Positions 16,240-24,054 of a DNA stretch of 64,000 nucleotides are shown one piece after another. The DNA comes from SKVR01 sp964453995 (lineage in GTDB: Bacteria > Bacteroidota > Bacteroidia > Bacteroidales > UBA7960), in contig CAYVQC010000007.1 of NCBI GenBank assembly GCA_964453995.1, positions 1 to 64,000 of the forward strand. The letters run 5' to 3'. The position numbers and the translations under genes are program-made. How positions within the stretch are numbered: position 1 is the stretch's first letter; each line of letters starts with the position of its first letter. The notes beneath the pieces are model-generated. The model searched no databases, was not told the DNA's origin, and saw nothing but the letters and a program-made list of their open reading frames with translations.

Positions 16240-17580
16240 ATGGATGCACAGTTGAAAAAATTCATGGATTATGTAATCGCGAAAAATCCGGCAGAGGCTG
16301 AGTTTCACCAGGCCGTTGAAGAAGTTGCAGAAAGCATTCTTCCTTTCCTGGAAGAAAACCCCAAGTACAAGGCTGCCAAAGTATTTGAGCGTATGATTGA
16401 GCCGGAAAGGGTTATTATTTTCCGTGTACCCTGGATTGACGATAAGGGAGAAGTACAGGTAAACCGGGGATACCGTATAGAAATGAACAGTGCCATAGGG
16501 CCTTACAAGGGAGGGTTGCGTTTTCACCCCACAGTAACCCTGGGTATTTTGAAGTTTCTTGCTTTTGAGCAGGTTTTTAAGAACAGTCTTACCTCGTTGC
16601 CCATGGGCGGTGGAAAAGGTGGAAGTGATTTTGACCCCAAAGGAAAATCAGACAATGAGGTTATGCGCTTTTGCCAGAGCTTCATGACGGAGCTTTCGCG
16701 GCACATTGGTCCTGATACTGATGTACCCGCAGGAGATATTGGCGTGGGAGGGCGCGAAATTGGTTTCATGTTTGGTCAGTACAAGCGCCTGCGCAATGAA
16801 TTTACCGGCGTTCTTACAGGGAAAGGGCTGGAGTATGGTGGCAGCCTTATCCGTCCTGAAGCTACTGGCTACGGATGTGTATATTTTGCCCAGGAGATGC
16901 TTGCTACCATTAACGAAGGATTTAAAGGCAAAATAGTAGCCGTCAGCGGATCAGGAAATGTGGCCCAGTTTGCTACCGAAAAAGTAATTGAGTTGGGCGG
17001 AAAGGTAGTTACCCTGTCAGACTCCTCTGGCTACATCTATGATAAGGATGGTATTGACAGTGAAAAACTGGCCTGGGTGATGGATCTGAAAAACAACAGA
17101 CGCGGACGTTTGCGCGAATATGCCGACCATTTTGGATGCAAATATGTAGAAGGCGTAAGCAGGCCATGGGCCGAAAAATGCGATATTGCATTGCCTTGCG
17201 CTACTGAAAATGAAATCAATGGTAAAGAAGCCAAAACACTTATCGATAATGGTTGTATTTGTGTAAGTGAAGGAGCCAATATGCCTTCAACCCCCGATGC
17301 GGTTGAGTTGTATCTCGAGAATAAGATCCTGTATGGCCCCGGCAAGGCGGCCAATGCCGGGGGAGTTGCCACCTCGGGTCTTGAAATGAGCCAAAATTCC
17401 CTCAGGCTTTCCTGGACCAGGGAGGAAGTAGATCAGCGCCTGCATAATATTATGATCAATATTCATAAGGCCTGCGTTGAATTTGGCAAAGAGGGTGATT
17501 TTGTGAATTATGTAAAAGGTGCTAATATTGGCGGTTTTGTAAAAGTTGCCGATGCCATGATAGCACAAGGTTACGTATAA
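16240..17580 (+). CDS. gdhA: Glutamate dehydrogenase (hexameric), second copy
   Basis: Second hexameric-type enzyme, 446 aa. It has PMGGGKGGSDFDPKG with catalytic Lys126, PAGDIGVGGREIGFM (about 163-177) and a Rossmann motif SGSGNVAQF followed by VVTLSDSSGYI, which closely resembles NADP-dependent enzymes of the E. coli GdhA type. By comparison with the copy at 7859, it is the better candidate for ammonium assimilation. It is divergent from the receiver/ATP-grasp genes, sharing a 254-bp intergenic region (15986-16239), and ends at its own hairpin. No clear TAnnTTTG box was found upstream. Confidence 0.95.
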   Translation: MDAQLKKFMDYVIAKNPAEAEFHQAVEEVAESILPFLEENPKYKAAKVFERMIEPERVIIFRVPWIDDKGEVQVNRGYRIEMNSAIGPYKGGLRFHPTVTLGILKFLAFEQVFKNSLTSLPMGGGKGGSDFDPKGKSDNEVMRFCQSFMTELSRHIGPDTDVPAGDIGVGGREIGFMFGQYKRLRNEFTGVLTGKGLEYGGSLIRPEATGYGCVYFAQEMLATINEGFKGKIVAVSGSGNVAQFATEKVIELGGKVVTLSDSSGYIYDKDGIDSEKLAWVMDLKNNRRGRLREYADHFGCKYVEGVSRPWAEKCDIALPCATENEINGKEAKTLIDNGCICVSEGANMPSTPDAVELYLENKILYGPGKAANAGGVATSGLEMSQNSLRLSWTREEVDQRLHNIMINIHKACVEFGKEGDFVNYVKGANIGGFVKVADAMIAQGYV

Positions 17581-17610
17581 CGTTTTTTTGTTTGTAATTA
17601 TAAGGTGATG

Positions 17611-17653
17611 AAAGGCTGCTCGCCAGAGTATCTTACCGGGGTGGGCAGCCTTT
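17611..17653 (+). terminator. Hairpin terminator after the second gdh
   Basis: Nine-bp arms AAAGGCTGC (17611-17619) and GCAGCCTTT (17645-17653) with a long loop, followed by CTTATTATT. It lies 30 bp after the stop of the plus-strand gdh. Confidence 0.65.
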
Positions 17654-17729
17654 CTTATTATTGTGGTGGCAAATGCGAACTCAAACGAAGCAAAGCAGGG
17701 GTTGCAGAGAAGATGCTGCAGGGCAAGAT

Positions 17730-18434
17730 CTATTTGAGCCGCCCATGATATTTTTTCAGGTAATATTTACAAAAGGAGTGAAAAAGGTTGATGTCGTCCT
17801 TGTTAAGCAGATTTAATCTTTCCATGATGCGTGGATAGATAAGGTTGTCGGGGTGCAATTCCACATCAGCAAGGATTTGTTGGGCCTTTTGCCTTACAAT
17901 GGGAAATTCTGCCTTTACCGGCTCTTTGGAAATTTTTTTCTTCCACGAAAGGGTAAGCTTGCTCAGGTACGTGGCATACACCATAACGGATTGTGCCAGG
18001 TTTAGAGAGGGATACTTACGGTACATGGGAATGGTGGTGAGCAAATGGCATTGTGCAAGCTGTTCGTTGCTGAGCCCTGATTCCTCGCTGCCAAAAACAA
18101 TGGCCACTTTTTCAATGGTATTGCCCTTTTCCAGGATTATATCCGGCAGTTCTTCCACCGGATGGTAGGTTTCGGCCACATTTCTCTTTTTGGCCGTGGA
18201 TCCTACCACCAGGTCGATTTCTTCAACAGCCTCCCCGAGGGAGGGGAAGATCAGGGCATTTTCCAGTATATCGTTAGATGCGTGGGCAGTAGCCCTGGCT
18301 TTATCGCCAAGGTGGTTTGCAATAGGGGCAACCAGGTAGAGGTTAAAAATACCCATGGTTTTAAGAGCCCTGGCAGCGGCTCCTATGTTTTCTTCGCGTG
18401 CGGGGTTGGCCAACACAAAAATAAGTTCAGGCAA
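17730..18434 (-). CDS. trmJ: tRNA/rRNA 2'-O-methyltransferase, TrmJ type
   Basis: SPOUT-fold (TrmH/SpoU superfamily) methyltransferase of 234 aa using S-adenosylmethionine. It has the three family motifs: NIGAAARALKTMG (about 16-28), FGSEESGLSNEQL (about 114-126) with the cofactor-binding glycine loop, and SLNLAQSVMVYA (about 143-154) forming the knot. The order and C-terminal helix fit TrmJ, which methylates nucleotide 32 of the tRNA anticodon loop. A related TrmH-family activity cannot be ruled out. A TAAATTTG box at 18442-18449 lies so close that the message would be nearly leaderless. Confidence 0.85.
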   Translation of the reverse strand: MPELIFVLANPAREENIGAAARALKTMGIFNLYLVAPIANHLGDKARATAHASNDILENALIFPSLGEAVEEIDLVVGSTAKKRNVAETYHPVEELPDIILEKGNTIEKVAIVFGSEESGLSNEQLAQCHLLTTIPMYRKYPSLNLAQSVMVYATYLSKLTLSWKKKISKEPVKAEFPIVRQKAQQILADVELHPDNLIYPRIMERLNLLNKDDINLFHSFCKYYLKKYHGRLK

Positions 18435-18517
18435 TGCTATACAAATTTAGGGTTTGTAATGATCAAACCAGTTCAATGGTGCAAAGATAAGAAATGGGTT
18501 TATTTGAAAAGATTTAC

Positions 18518-19246
18518 TCAAGAGTAGCGTTGCATCATTACCTTATTGTATCGGTCCCGGATGGCTTTGAGCTGGTCCAGGGTAAGATTTTCGCGGTAAA
18601 CCCTTACCAGTTCGTTGATCATGCCGTTTTCCATAAAGGCTGCCCTTGCGGCATCGAAAAACAACAGATTGGTGTCGTATTTAACCTCCAGGGTAATGGC
18701 CTTGAAGTCCTCCCAGGTAACATAGGTGGGTATAGTGAAGTAAGCGCGGTGCAGGTTTGCTTCTTCAAGATACAATCCAGCATCCGTGGGTACAAAACGG
18801 AAGAATTTGTTGAGGCTGATTATACCCATTTGGTTTTTGATTCTGCGGCCATTTTTTTTGAGCCTGATTCCCAATTGCTCAAACATCTCCTGAACTGCAT
18901 GAATCTGGTTGTAGCGCTTCAGGTTATGCATACGTATTACACGCAAATGTTCATTGCCCACAGCAATGGTGCCGGGAGCAGCATCCAGGTGTGTATAGCA
19001 ACTGGCTCTTATGGTTTGCAAAACGCGAAAGATTTGTTCCTGGCTATAATACTGATCCAAAACCCAATACAGGTATTCAGGTTTATCTTCTCTGAGCTGA
19101 TCGGCATAATATCCAAAGAAAGGTGCATTAGACTCAAGGATGTTTATTTGAAGATCCAGATTGTCATCAGTAATGGTAGAAAGAGGCTCTTCCTTGGTGA
19201 GCCAGCCGTATTTTTCAATAACCTTTTGCGATGGTGCAGCTTCCAT
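18518..19246 (-). CDS. Conserved-looking protein of unknown function
   Basis: Not recognised. It is 242 aa, soluble, with no signal peptide or membrane helix and a balanced charged composition. Features: an N-terminal acidic part (KEEPLSTITDDNLDLQ), a central basic patch (RLKKNGRRIKNQMG, about 127-140) and a C-terminal helical stretch (NLTLDQLKAIRDRYNKVMMQRYS). Codon use and base composition match the neighbours, and it has a clean ATG, so I regard it as a real gene. A 276-codon frame on the opposite strand over the same DNA is a shadow. It lies between trmJ and mscS with short gaps and gives no functional clue from context. Confidence 0.65.
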   Translation of the reverse strand: MEAAPSQKVIEKYGWLTKEEPLSTITDDNLDLQINILESNAPFFGYYADQLREDKPEYLYWVLDQYYSQEQIFRVLQTIRASCYTHLDAAPGTIAVGNEHLRVIRMHNLKRYNQIHAVQEMFEQLGIRLKKNGRRIKNQMGIISLNKFFRFVPTDAGLYLEEANLHRAYFTIPTYVTWEDFKAITLEVKYDTNLLFFDAARAAFMENGMINELVRVYRENLTLDQLKAIRDRYNKVMMQRYS

Positions 19247-19296
19247 AATGCCTTGTTTTTATCTTTTAGCAGCCTTAAAGGTAGGTTAAAAATGTG

Positions 19297-19337
19297 GAAA
19301 AAGCAATACAAGAGCTCACTTTGATCCCTTGTATTGC
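19297..19337 (-). terminator. Terminator of the MscS gene
   Basis: Perfect 10-bp arms GCAATACAAG (19303-19312) and CTTGTATTGC (19328-19337) with a 15-nt loop; on the minus strand the stem is followed by TTTTTCC. It begins 13 bp beyond the mscS stop. Confidence 0.8.
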
Positions 19338-19349
19338 GCATGTCTTTAC

Positions 19350-20159
19350 TTATTCTGTTTTGTGCCAGTGAACATCCATTTGAGGAAAAGGAATATTAAG
19401 ACCTTCAAGGGCAAAAGTTTTATAGATCTTTTCATTCATGTCTAAAAACAAGTCCCCGAAATCTTCAGCTTTTGTCCAGGCTCTCACAGTTAAATTTACA
19501 GAGCTATCGGCCAGTTCGCCCAAAGCAACAAAAGGTTCCGGGTCTTTTAACACTCTGTTATCTTCGTTCAATAGCCTAAGAATTACCTCTTTCGCTTTGT
19601 CATAGCTATCGCCGTAGGCAATGCCAAAGGTCCAGTCGGCCCGGCGAAGCGGCTTTACCGAATAATTGATTAGTGAATTGGTTGCCAGCCCACTGTTGGG
19701 AATGATAATGGTAACATTTTGTGGAGTTTTCAGATAGGTAACAAAAATCTGGATCTCCTCCACTGTACCTGAATGCCCCTGTGCCGTGATGAAGTCACCC
19801 ACTTTGAAAGGCTTGAAGATCAGGATGATGACCCCGCCGGCAAAATTTTGTAATGTGCCCGATAATGCCAAACCAATGGCCAAACCTGCGGCAGCCAAAA
19901 TGGCAATAAAAGAGGTCATTTGTATTCCTACCATCCCCATTACACTTACCACCAACAATACCTTGAGAAGTATTGACACAAGTGACTTAAGAAAGGGTTT
20001 CAGGGAAACATCAATATTTCTTTTTTCCAATGATTTACCAAACCAACTTGTAAACCATCCAATTAACTGCAAACCCACCAGAAGGACAATTATAGCACCC
20101 ACAAATCGAGGGGCATATTCCCAAACCATAACCATCAATTGATCAGCATAATTTTCCAT
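19350..20159 (-). CDS. mscS: Small-conductance mechanosensitive channel (MscS family)
   Basis: Inner-membrane channel of 269 aa, close to E. coli MscS length. Three helices (about residues 15-35, 60-80 and 83-115). The pore helix carries the Ala/Gly-rich stretch LAAAGLAIGLALSGTLQNFA (about 88-107), the signature of TM3. The beta domain follows (FKVGDFITAQGHSGTVEEI) and then the alpha/beta cytoplasmic cage ending in IPFPQMDVHWHK. It opens under membrane tension during hypo-osmotic shock. It is transcribed alone, with a -7 box upstream and a strong terminator. Confidence 0.93.
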   Translation of the reverse strand: MENYADQLMVMVWEYAPRFVGAIIVLLVGLQLIGWFTSWFGKSLEKRNIDVSLKPFLKSLVSILLKVLLVVSVMGMVGIQMTSFIAILAAAGLAIGLALSGTLQNFAGGVIILIFKPFKVGDFITAQGHSGTVEEIQIFVTYLKTPQNVTIIIPNSGLATNSLINYSVKPLRRADWTFGIAYGDSYDKAKEVILRLLNEDNRVLKDPEPFVALGELADSSVNLTVRAWTKAEDFGDLFLDMNEKIYKTFALEGLNIPFPQMDVHWHKTE

Positions 20160-20196
20160 ACATCGAAGAATTAAGTTTTAAAAATATTAAATCTAT

Positions 20197-20204
20197 CAAA
20201 TATA
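20197..20204 (-). promoter_or_regulatory. -7 box (TATATTTG) for mscS
   Basis: Minus-strand TATATTTG fits TAnnTTTG and lies 37 bp above the mscS ATG, giving a short leader of about 30 nt. No TTG with ideal spacing was found. Confidence 0.45.
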
Positions 20205-20230
20205 ACTAAAAATATTGCTGATTGGCGACA

Positions 20231-20263
20231 AAAAAAGCCCCAAACCATGATTTGGAGCTTTTT
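20231..20263 (-). terminator. Terminator after the DUF5689 operon
   Basis: Arms AAAAAGCcCCAAA (20232-20244) and TTTGGaGCTTTTT (20251-20263) around a 6-nt loop, with A and T runs on either side so that it can work in both directions. It lies 36 bp past the stop at 20299 and just ahead of the mscS promoter. Confidence 0.85.
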
Positions 20264-20298
20264 ATCATATTTTATGCAAAGGTATTGGTAAAGGGACT

Positions 20299-21966
20299 TT
20301 ACTGGCCTTCGTAAAGTTTTACATTGTCTACCCTGAAATTTCCTGTTTGTCCGTTGGAATTGCTTCCTTCGTATCTCCAGGCAATGTAAGCAATACCTTC
20401 GAAGGCAGAAAGGTCAATAAAGCCTGAATGAACCCATTCGTTATCGGGGGAAGAGCCATCAGCCAGTGTTGCCTCCAGCGTTTGCCACTGGGCTGTTTCG
20501 ATGTTGTTGCCATCGTAGTCAGTACTGATGAAAAGACTAAATCCGGGATGGGTGTAAAAAGCCTGTGCTGATTCAAATTCAAATACCGGATCGGTCATGG
20601 CATCAAGGTCGATGGGTGGAGTAATAAGCCACATGATATTTGTATCATCGTTGGAGTTGTATGCAGTTGCCTGCGCATAGTGGTTGTCCTGGAAAGTACG
20701 GCATATCCATATCCTGCTTCCATCCTGTGCAATGGTAGACCATCCGTTTTGATTGATGGTACCGTGGTCTTCATAAGACTGAAAATCCTCATCAATAGAA
20801 GTAACTACATCAGGGTCTGTACCATTCTCATCTTCGGGCCAGTATTCGCTCGCATCCCTTAGGCCGGGATTGGAACCAAAATAGTTTGCCAGCCTACCCC
20901 TGATTTTTACGTAGGTTCCAAGTCTGTCGCCATTATCTACCAGGTTGAGGGCATTTCTTACTTCGCCGGCAGGCAGTTGCACATACAACAGTGCATTGAG
21001 GGCTGTTTCATCGGGCGATTCGGCCAACAGCAGGTTGGAGTTGGTTTGAAACGGGGGCGCAAAAGTTTCCTGGAAAGGATCAGATGATGTTTCCATCACC
21101 CCTACAATGTATCCTTCCACCCAGGCATTTTCGTCAGCCTGGTTGTTGATGGCATAGGCAACATTGTAAGGATCTTCAAAAGTTCCTGTTCCGCTCTCGC
21201 CTGTGTTAATTATACATCTTTCATTGTCCATATCCAGTTCCCGGGGATCGCGGATGACCAGCTGCCAGGTATCGTCGTACTGACTTACAATGGCAATGAG
21301 GCTTCCATTTCCTTCAGGAATAAGGTCATCGGCAAAGTCGGCATAGCCACTTGAGCGTACAATAATCTGGTTGTTTTCACAATCTTGCAGCGTTCTGTTC
21401 ATGCTTTGCTGATTGGCAGCATCGGCCCAGGTGGATCCCAGTTCAGAACTTAAAAACTGTACATTGGAAATTTCTACCAATTGTGCCTGGTGATTTCCTT
21501 CCAGGATCTGGGGTATGGTAACCAGTTCGGGCTGCATATACTTGTCACTTTCCTGGATGACTACATTGGAGGAGCCATCAATAGAGTCAAGCTGAAGCAT
21601 ATTGCGAAAATAGCTTAGTACCCCCCCTTTCAGGGCAACCCTTATGGAGTCGCCCACTTCGATATCAGCGCTTACATGCATGCGCATGTTGATGCCTGCT
21701 GTAGCATCCTGGATGTAGGCCTGCCGGTAAATGTTGCCATTTTTTTCGTCCATGGTTACAACGGCAAAGACCTGTTTGCCAGAGTTTTCAAACCGGTAGG
21801 TTTGCCCGGAAGTGATCATTGCGCGCAATTCTGCCAAGGTGATAATGCTGTCAGGAGAGAGGGTTTCAATAGGAGGAATATCCTGTTCTTCTGTGTTGCA
21901 ATTGGCCAGCAAAAGGGAGACTGCCACCAACGACATTACTTTGAATATATTTTTGAGAGATATCAT
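20299..21966 (-). CDS. DUF5689 / choice-of-anchor J surface lipoprotein
   Basis: Lipoprotein of 555 aa with lipobox LLANC (Cys23). Domains: a DUF5689 OB-fold-like module (about 40-250) beginning ITLAELRAMI, with ILEGNHQAQLVEISNVQF and IPEGNGSLIAIVSQY; a second module (about 255-370) with EDPYNVAYAINNQ and WVEGYIVG, like DUF6359; and a C-terminal jelly-roll of the choice-of-anchor J kind (about 385-555) ending FRVDNVKLYEGQ. Last gene of the TonB-receptor operon. It is probably an outer-membrane binding protein for a nucleic-acid-like or glycan ligand; the ligand is inferred from the neighbouring nuclease, not from residues. Confidence 0.8.
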   Translation of the reverse strand: MISLKNIFKVMSLVAVSLLLANCNTEEQDIPPIETLSPDSIITLAELRAMITSGQTYRFENSGKQVFAVVTMDEKNGNIYRQAYIQDATAGINMRMHVSADIEVGDSIRVALKGGVLSYFRNMLQLDSIDGSSNVVIQESDKYMQPELVTIPQILEGNHQAQLVEISNVQFLSSELGSTWADAANQQSMNRTLQDCENNQIIVRSSGYADFADDLIPEGNGSLIAIVSQYDDTWQLVIRDPRELDMDNERCIINTGESGTGTFEDPYNVAYAINNQADENAWVEGYIVGVMETSSDPFQETFAPPFQTNSNLLLAESPDETALNALLYVQLPAGEVRNALNLVDNGDRLGTYVKIRGRLANYFGSNPGLRDASEYWPEDENGTDPDVVTSIDEDFQSYEDHGTINQNGWSTIAQDGSRIWICRTFQDNHYAQATAYNSNDDTNIMWLITPPIDLDAMTDPVFEFESAQAFYTHPGFSLFISTDYDGNNIETAQWQTLEATLADGSSPDNEWVHSGFIDLSAFEGIAYIAWRYEGSNSNGQTGNFRVDNVKLYEGQ

Positions 21967-22008
21967 AACTTATTTCTTTTGGATGGTAAGGTTCCTGTTA
22001 AGGCGTTA

Positions 22009-23994
22009 TTATTCAATATCATTTAGGTTGCGGATTACAATCTGAGGATCGTCAAATACACTTACAATGGCGGTAATACTCACTGCTTCCGAGGGAATTT
22101 GTTCTCCGGAAAAACTTGCCTGTGACCGGGTGTACATGGCAATGCTGCCGGTACTGTCTGTTACCGTTTTTTCGCCATTGTAGGTAGTACCTCCGCTAAT
22201 GGTGGCATTTTCAATGGTTACCAGCTTTCCTTCCATGGTATCCATGTTTTCAAGTATGTTGCTGATGGTGGTAACCTCGGGCTCGGGAAAAATACCGGTT
22301 TCAAGCAATTCGGCATTTCCTGTGGGAATATTGTTAATTTGCAGCAAGCCTCTGTAGGTTGACAATTCTGCGTTGCCTACAAAGATTCTCACTTTGTCGC
22401 CAAGGTTCAGATTATGGCCGGAAGAAAATCTGAGGGCCATACCGCCACTATCGTCCTGAGCAAAGGCATTGCTTGATGCCACATTCCCATTGTCATTATC
22501 AGAGGTAATCACTACTTCTATTGACTTTCCTTCAGGAACAGTATTGGCACCGTCGTTAAAAAGGCTCCGCAGTTCGGCCAGGGTGATCAGATCGGCTTCG
22601 CCGGGATCGTATTCTCCTACATACTCCAGGTCTTCAAGGCTTCTCAGCTGCAATTGTACGCCATTGTAGTAGGAAGCAATGGCAACAACATTGTAGATAC
22701 CGCCGGTAACAGGGGTTTGTGCAAAGCTGGCCCAGTCGTAGGTACGCATAATTACAGAGGCTGTGCCATCCGTTACATTAATATTTCCTGCCCACGAATT
22801 TCCTGGTGGAATAACCACATTTTCGATATAAACCAGTGTTGATTCAAACGATTCGAAGTTCTCCACCATATTGAGCATTGTGGTGGTTTGGGGATCGGGA
22901 ACAGGTGCATCACCCAGCACATAGCCATTGCCAAGGGGTATATTGTTGATCTGCAGCAAGCCTTCAAAGCGTTCAATGGGAAGGTTTCCTAACATAACCC
23001 TCAGGTTGCTGCCAAGTTCGAATTCATGGAAGCTGGCAAAACGCAGGGCAATTCCATCGCCATTCTCATCCATGAGGAAGAGGTTTTGTCCGGGATGATT
23101 TTCATGAACCTGGTCAGAGATCACAACTCCTTCCAGCCTTCGATTGGCGGGTACTGTAAAGATACCTTGTGATTCAAGTTCCCTGATGTCGGCAATGGTA
23201 ATAGGCTCCATGTCTTCACCCGGAATGGGGCATCGATCTCCCTGGAGCTGAACCTCATCAATATCTCTGATAAAGAGTTGTTTCTCATCGCGAAACTGCG
23301 CCAGGATAGCTACAATACTGCCGTTTCCTTCGGGGATGGTGTCGTCGGCAAAACTGGCATACCCGCTTGTCCTTACAATGATCTCATTGCCTTCACAGTC
23401 GCGGAGGATACGGTTTTCGGAGAGCAATTCCTCTTTGTTGGCATAGGTTTCGCCCAGTTCTGACTGGTTAAATTCTACACCTTCAAGCCGTATGAGCTTA
23501 GCCTGGTAGGCAGGATTGCTCAGAAGGGTATTGATATCGGTAAGTTCGGGTTCTACATGCACCTGGGTGGCAAGTTTTGTTATATGATTACCCACATGCA
23601 GTGAATCAATCTGTAGCATGTTTTCGTGGGCATTGATGCGGGTACCGTTGAGGTTTATCCTTACCGAGTCTCCTTCATACAATCCGCCGGGGGAAAGGAT
23701 TCTCAGGCTGATGGCAGCAGTATGGTCCTGCAGAAAAGCCGTTCTGTATATATTTCCAGAAGAGCCATCCATGGTAATTACTCCTGTTACAGAAAGATTT
23801 TCATTGACCCTGATGGGGTCGGGGCCCAGGTCCTGGTAAAGCTGTCGCAGGTCAGCAATGGTATGTACTTCGCCTAAGGGGATTTCGAGTGGTTCGGGTT
23901 TTTCAAAGTCATGATCCACGCAGGCATTGAATAACAGCAAAACTGCTACTGCAATAAAATTTATCCGTGATAATTTGTGAATTATATTTTTCAT
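22009..23994 (-). CDS. DUF5689 lipoprotein with three tandem modules
   Basis: Lipoprotein of 661 aa, lipobox LFNAC (Cys25). It is built from three related units, each opening with an Ala-Asp/Glu-Leu-Arg segment (TIADLRQLY near 44, TIADIRELE near 275, TLAELRSLF near 475) and each carrying the phrase LLQI(N/D)-type strand and a TxxxxLxNxxxxE linker. Units 2 and 3 are most alike, suggesting internal duplication. The first unit closely resembles the DUF5689 module of the downstream lipoprotein. Its place between the TonB receptor and a second lipoprotein mimics SusD in Sus-like systems, so a cell-surface capture role is likely. No enzymatic residues are evident. Confidence 0.8.
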   Translation of the reverse strand: MKNIIHKLSRINFIAVAVLLLFNACVDHDFEKPEPLEIPLGEVHTIADLRQLYQDLGPDPIRVNENLSVTGVITMDGSSGNIYRTAFLQDHTAAISLRILSPGGLYEGDSVRINLNGTRINAHENMLQIDSLHVGNHITKLATQVHVEPELTDINTLLSNPAYQAKLIRLEGVEFNQSELGETYANKEELLSENRILRDCEGNEIIVRTSGYASFADDTIPEGNGSIVAILAQFRDEKQLFIRDIDEVQLQGDRCPIPGEDMEPITIADIRELESQGIFTVPANRRLEGVVISDQVHENHPGQNLFLMDENGDGIALRFASFHEFELGSNLRVMLGNLPIERFEGLLQINNIPLGNGYVLGDAPVPDPQTTTMLNMVENFESFESTLVYIENVVIPPGNSWAGNINVTDGTASVIMRTYDWASFAQTPVTGGIYNVVAIASYYNGVQLQLRSLEDLEYVGEYDPGEADLITLAELRSLFNDGANTVPEGKSIEVVITSDNDNGNVASSNAFAQDDSGGMALRFSSGHNLNLGDKVRIFVGNAELSTYRGLLQINNIPTGNAELLETGIFPEPEVTTISNILENMDTMEGKLVTIENATISGGTTYNGEKTVTDSTGSIAMYTRSQASFSGEQIPSEAVSITAIVSVFDDPQIVIRNLNDIE

Positions 23995-24054
23995 TATGAT
24001 ATGTTTTGCATTGAGTAAATGTTCTTTTTTTTTACGGAAGGAAAGCCTATACCA

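Noticed and set aside
18494..19324. 276-codon plus-strand frame over the unknown gene at 18518
   Set aside because: The minus-strand frame has a clean start, better composition and a terminator-bounded neighbourhood; the plus frame begins inside an intergenic gap and shows no domain.
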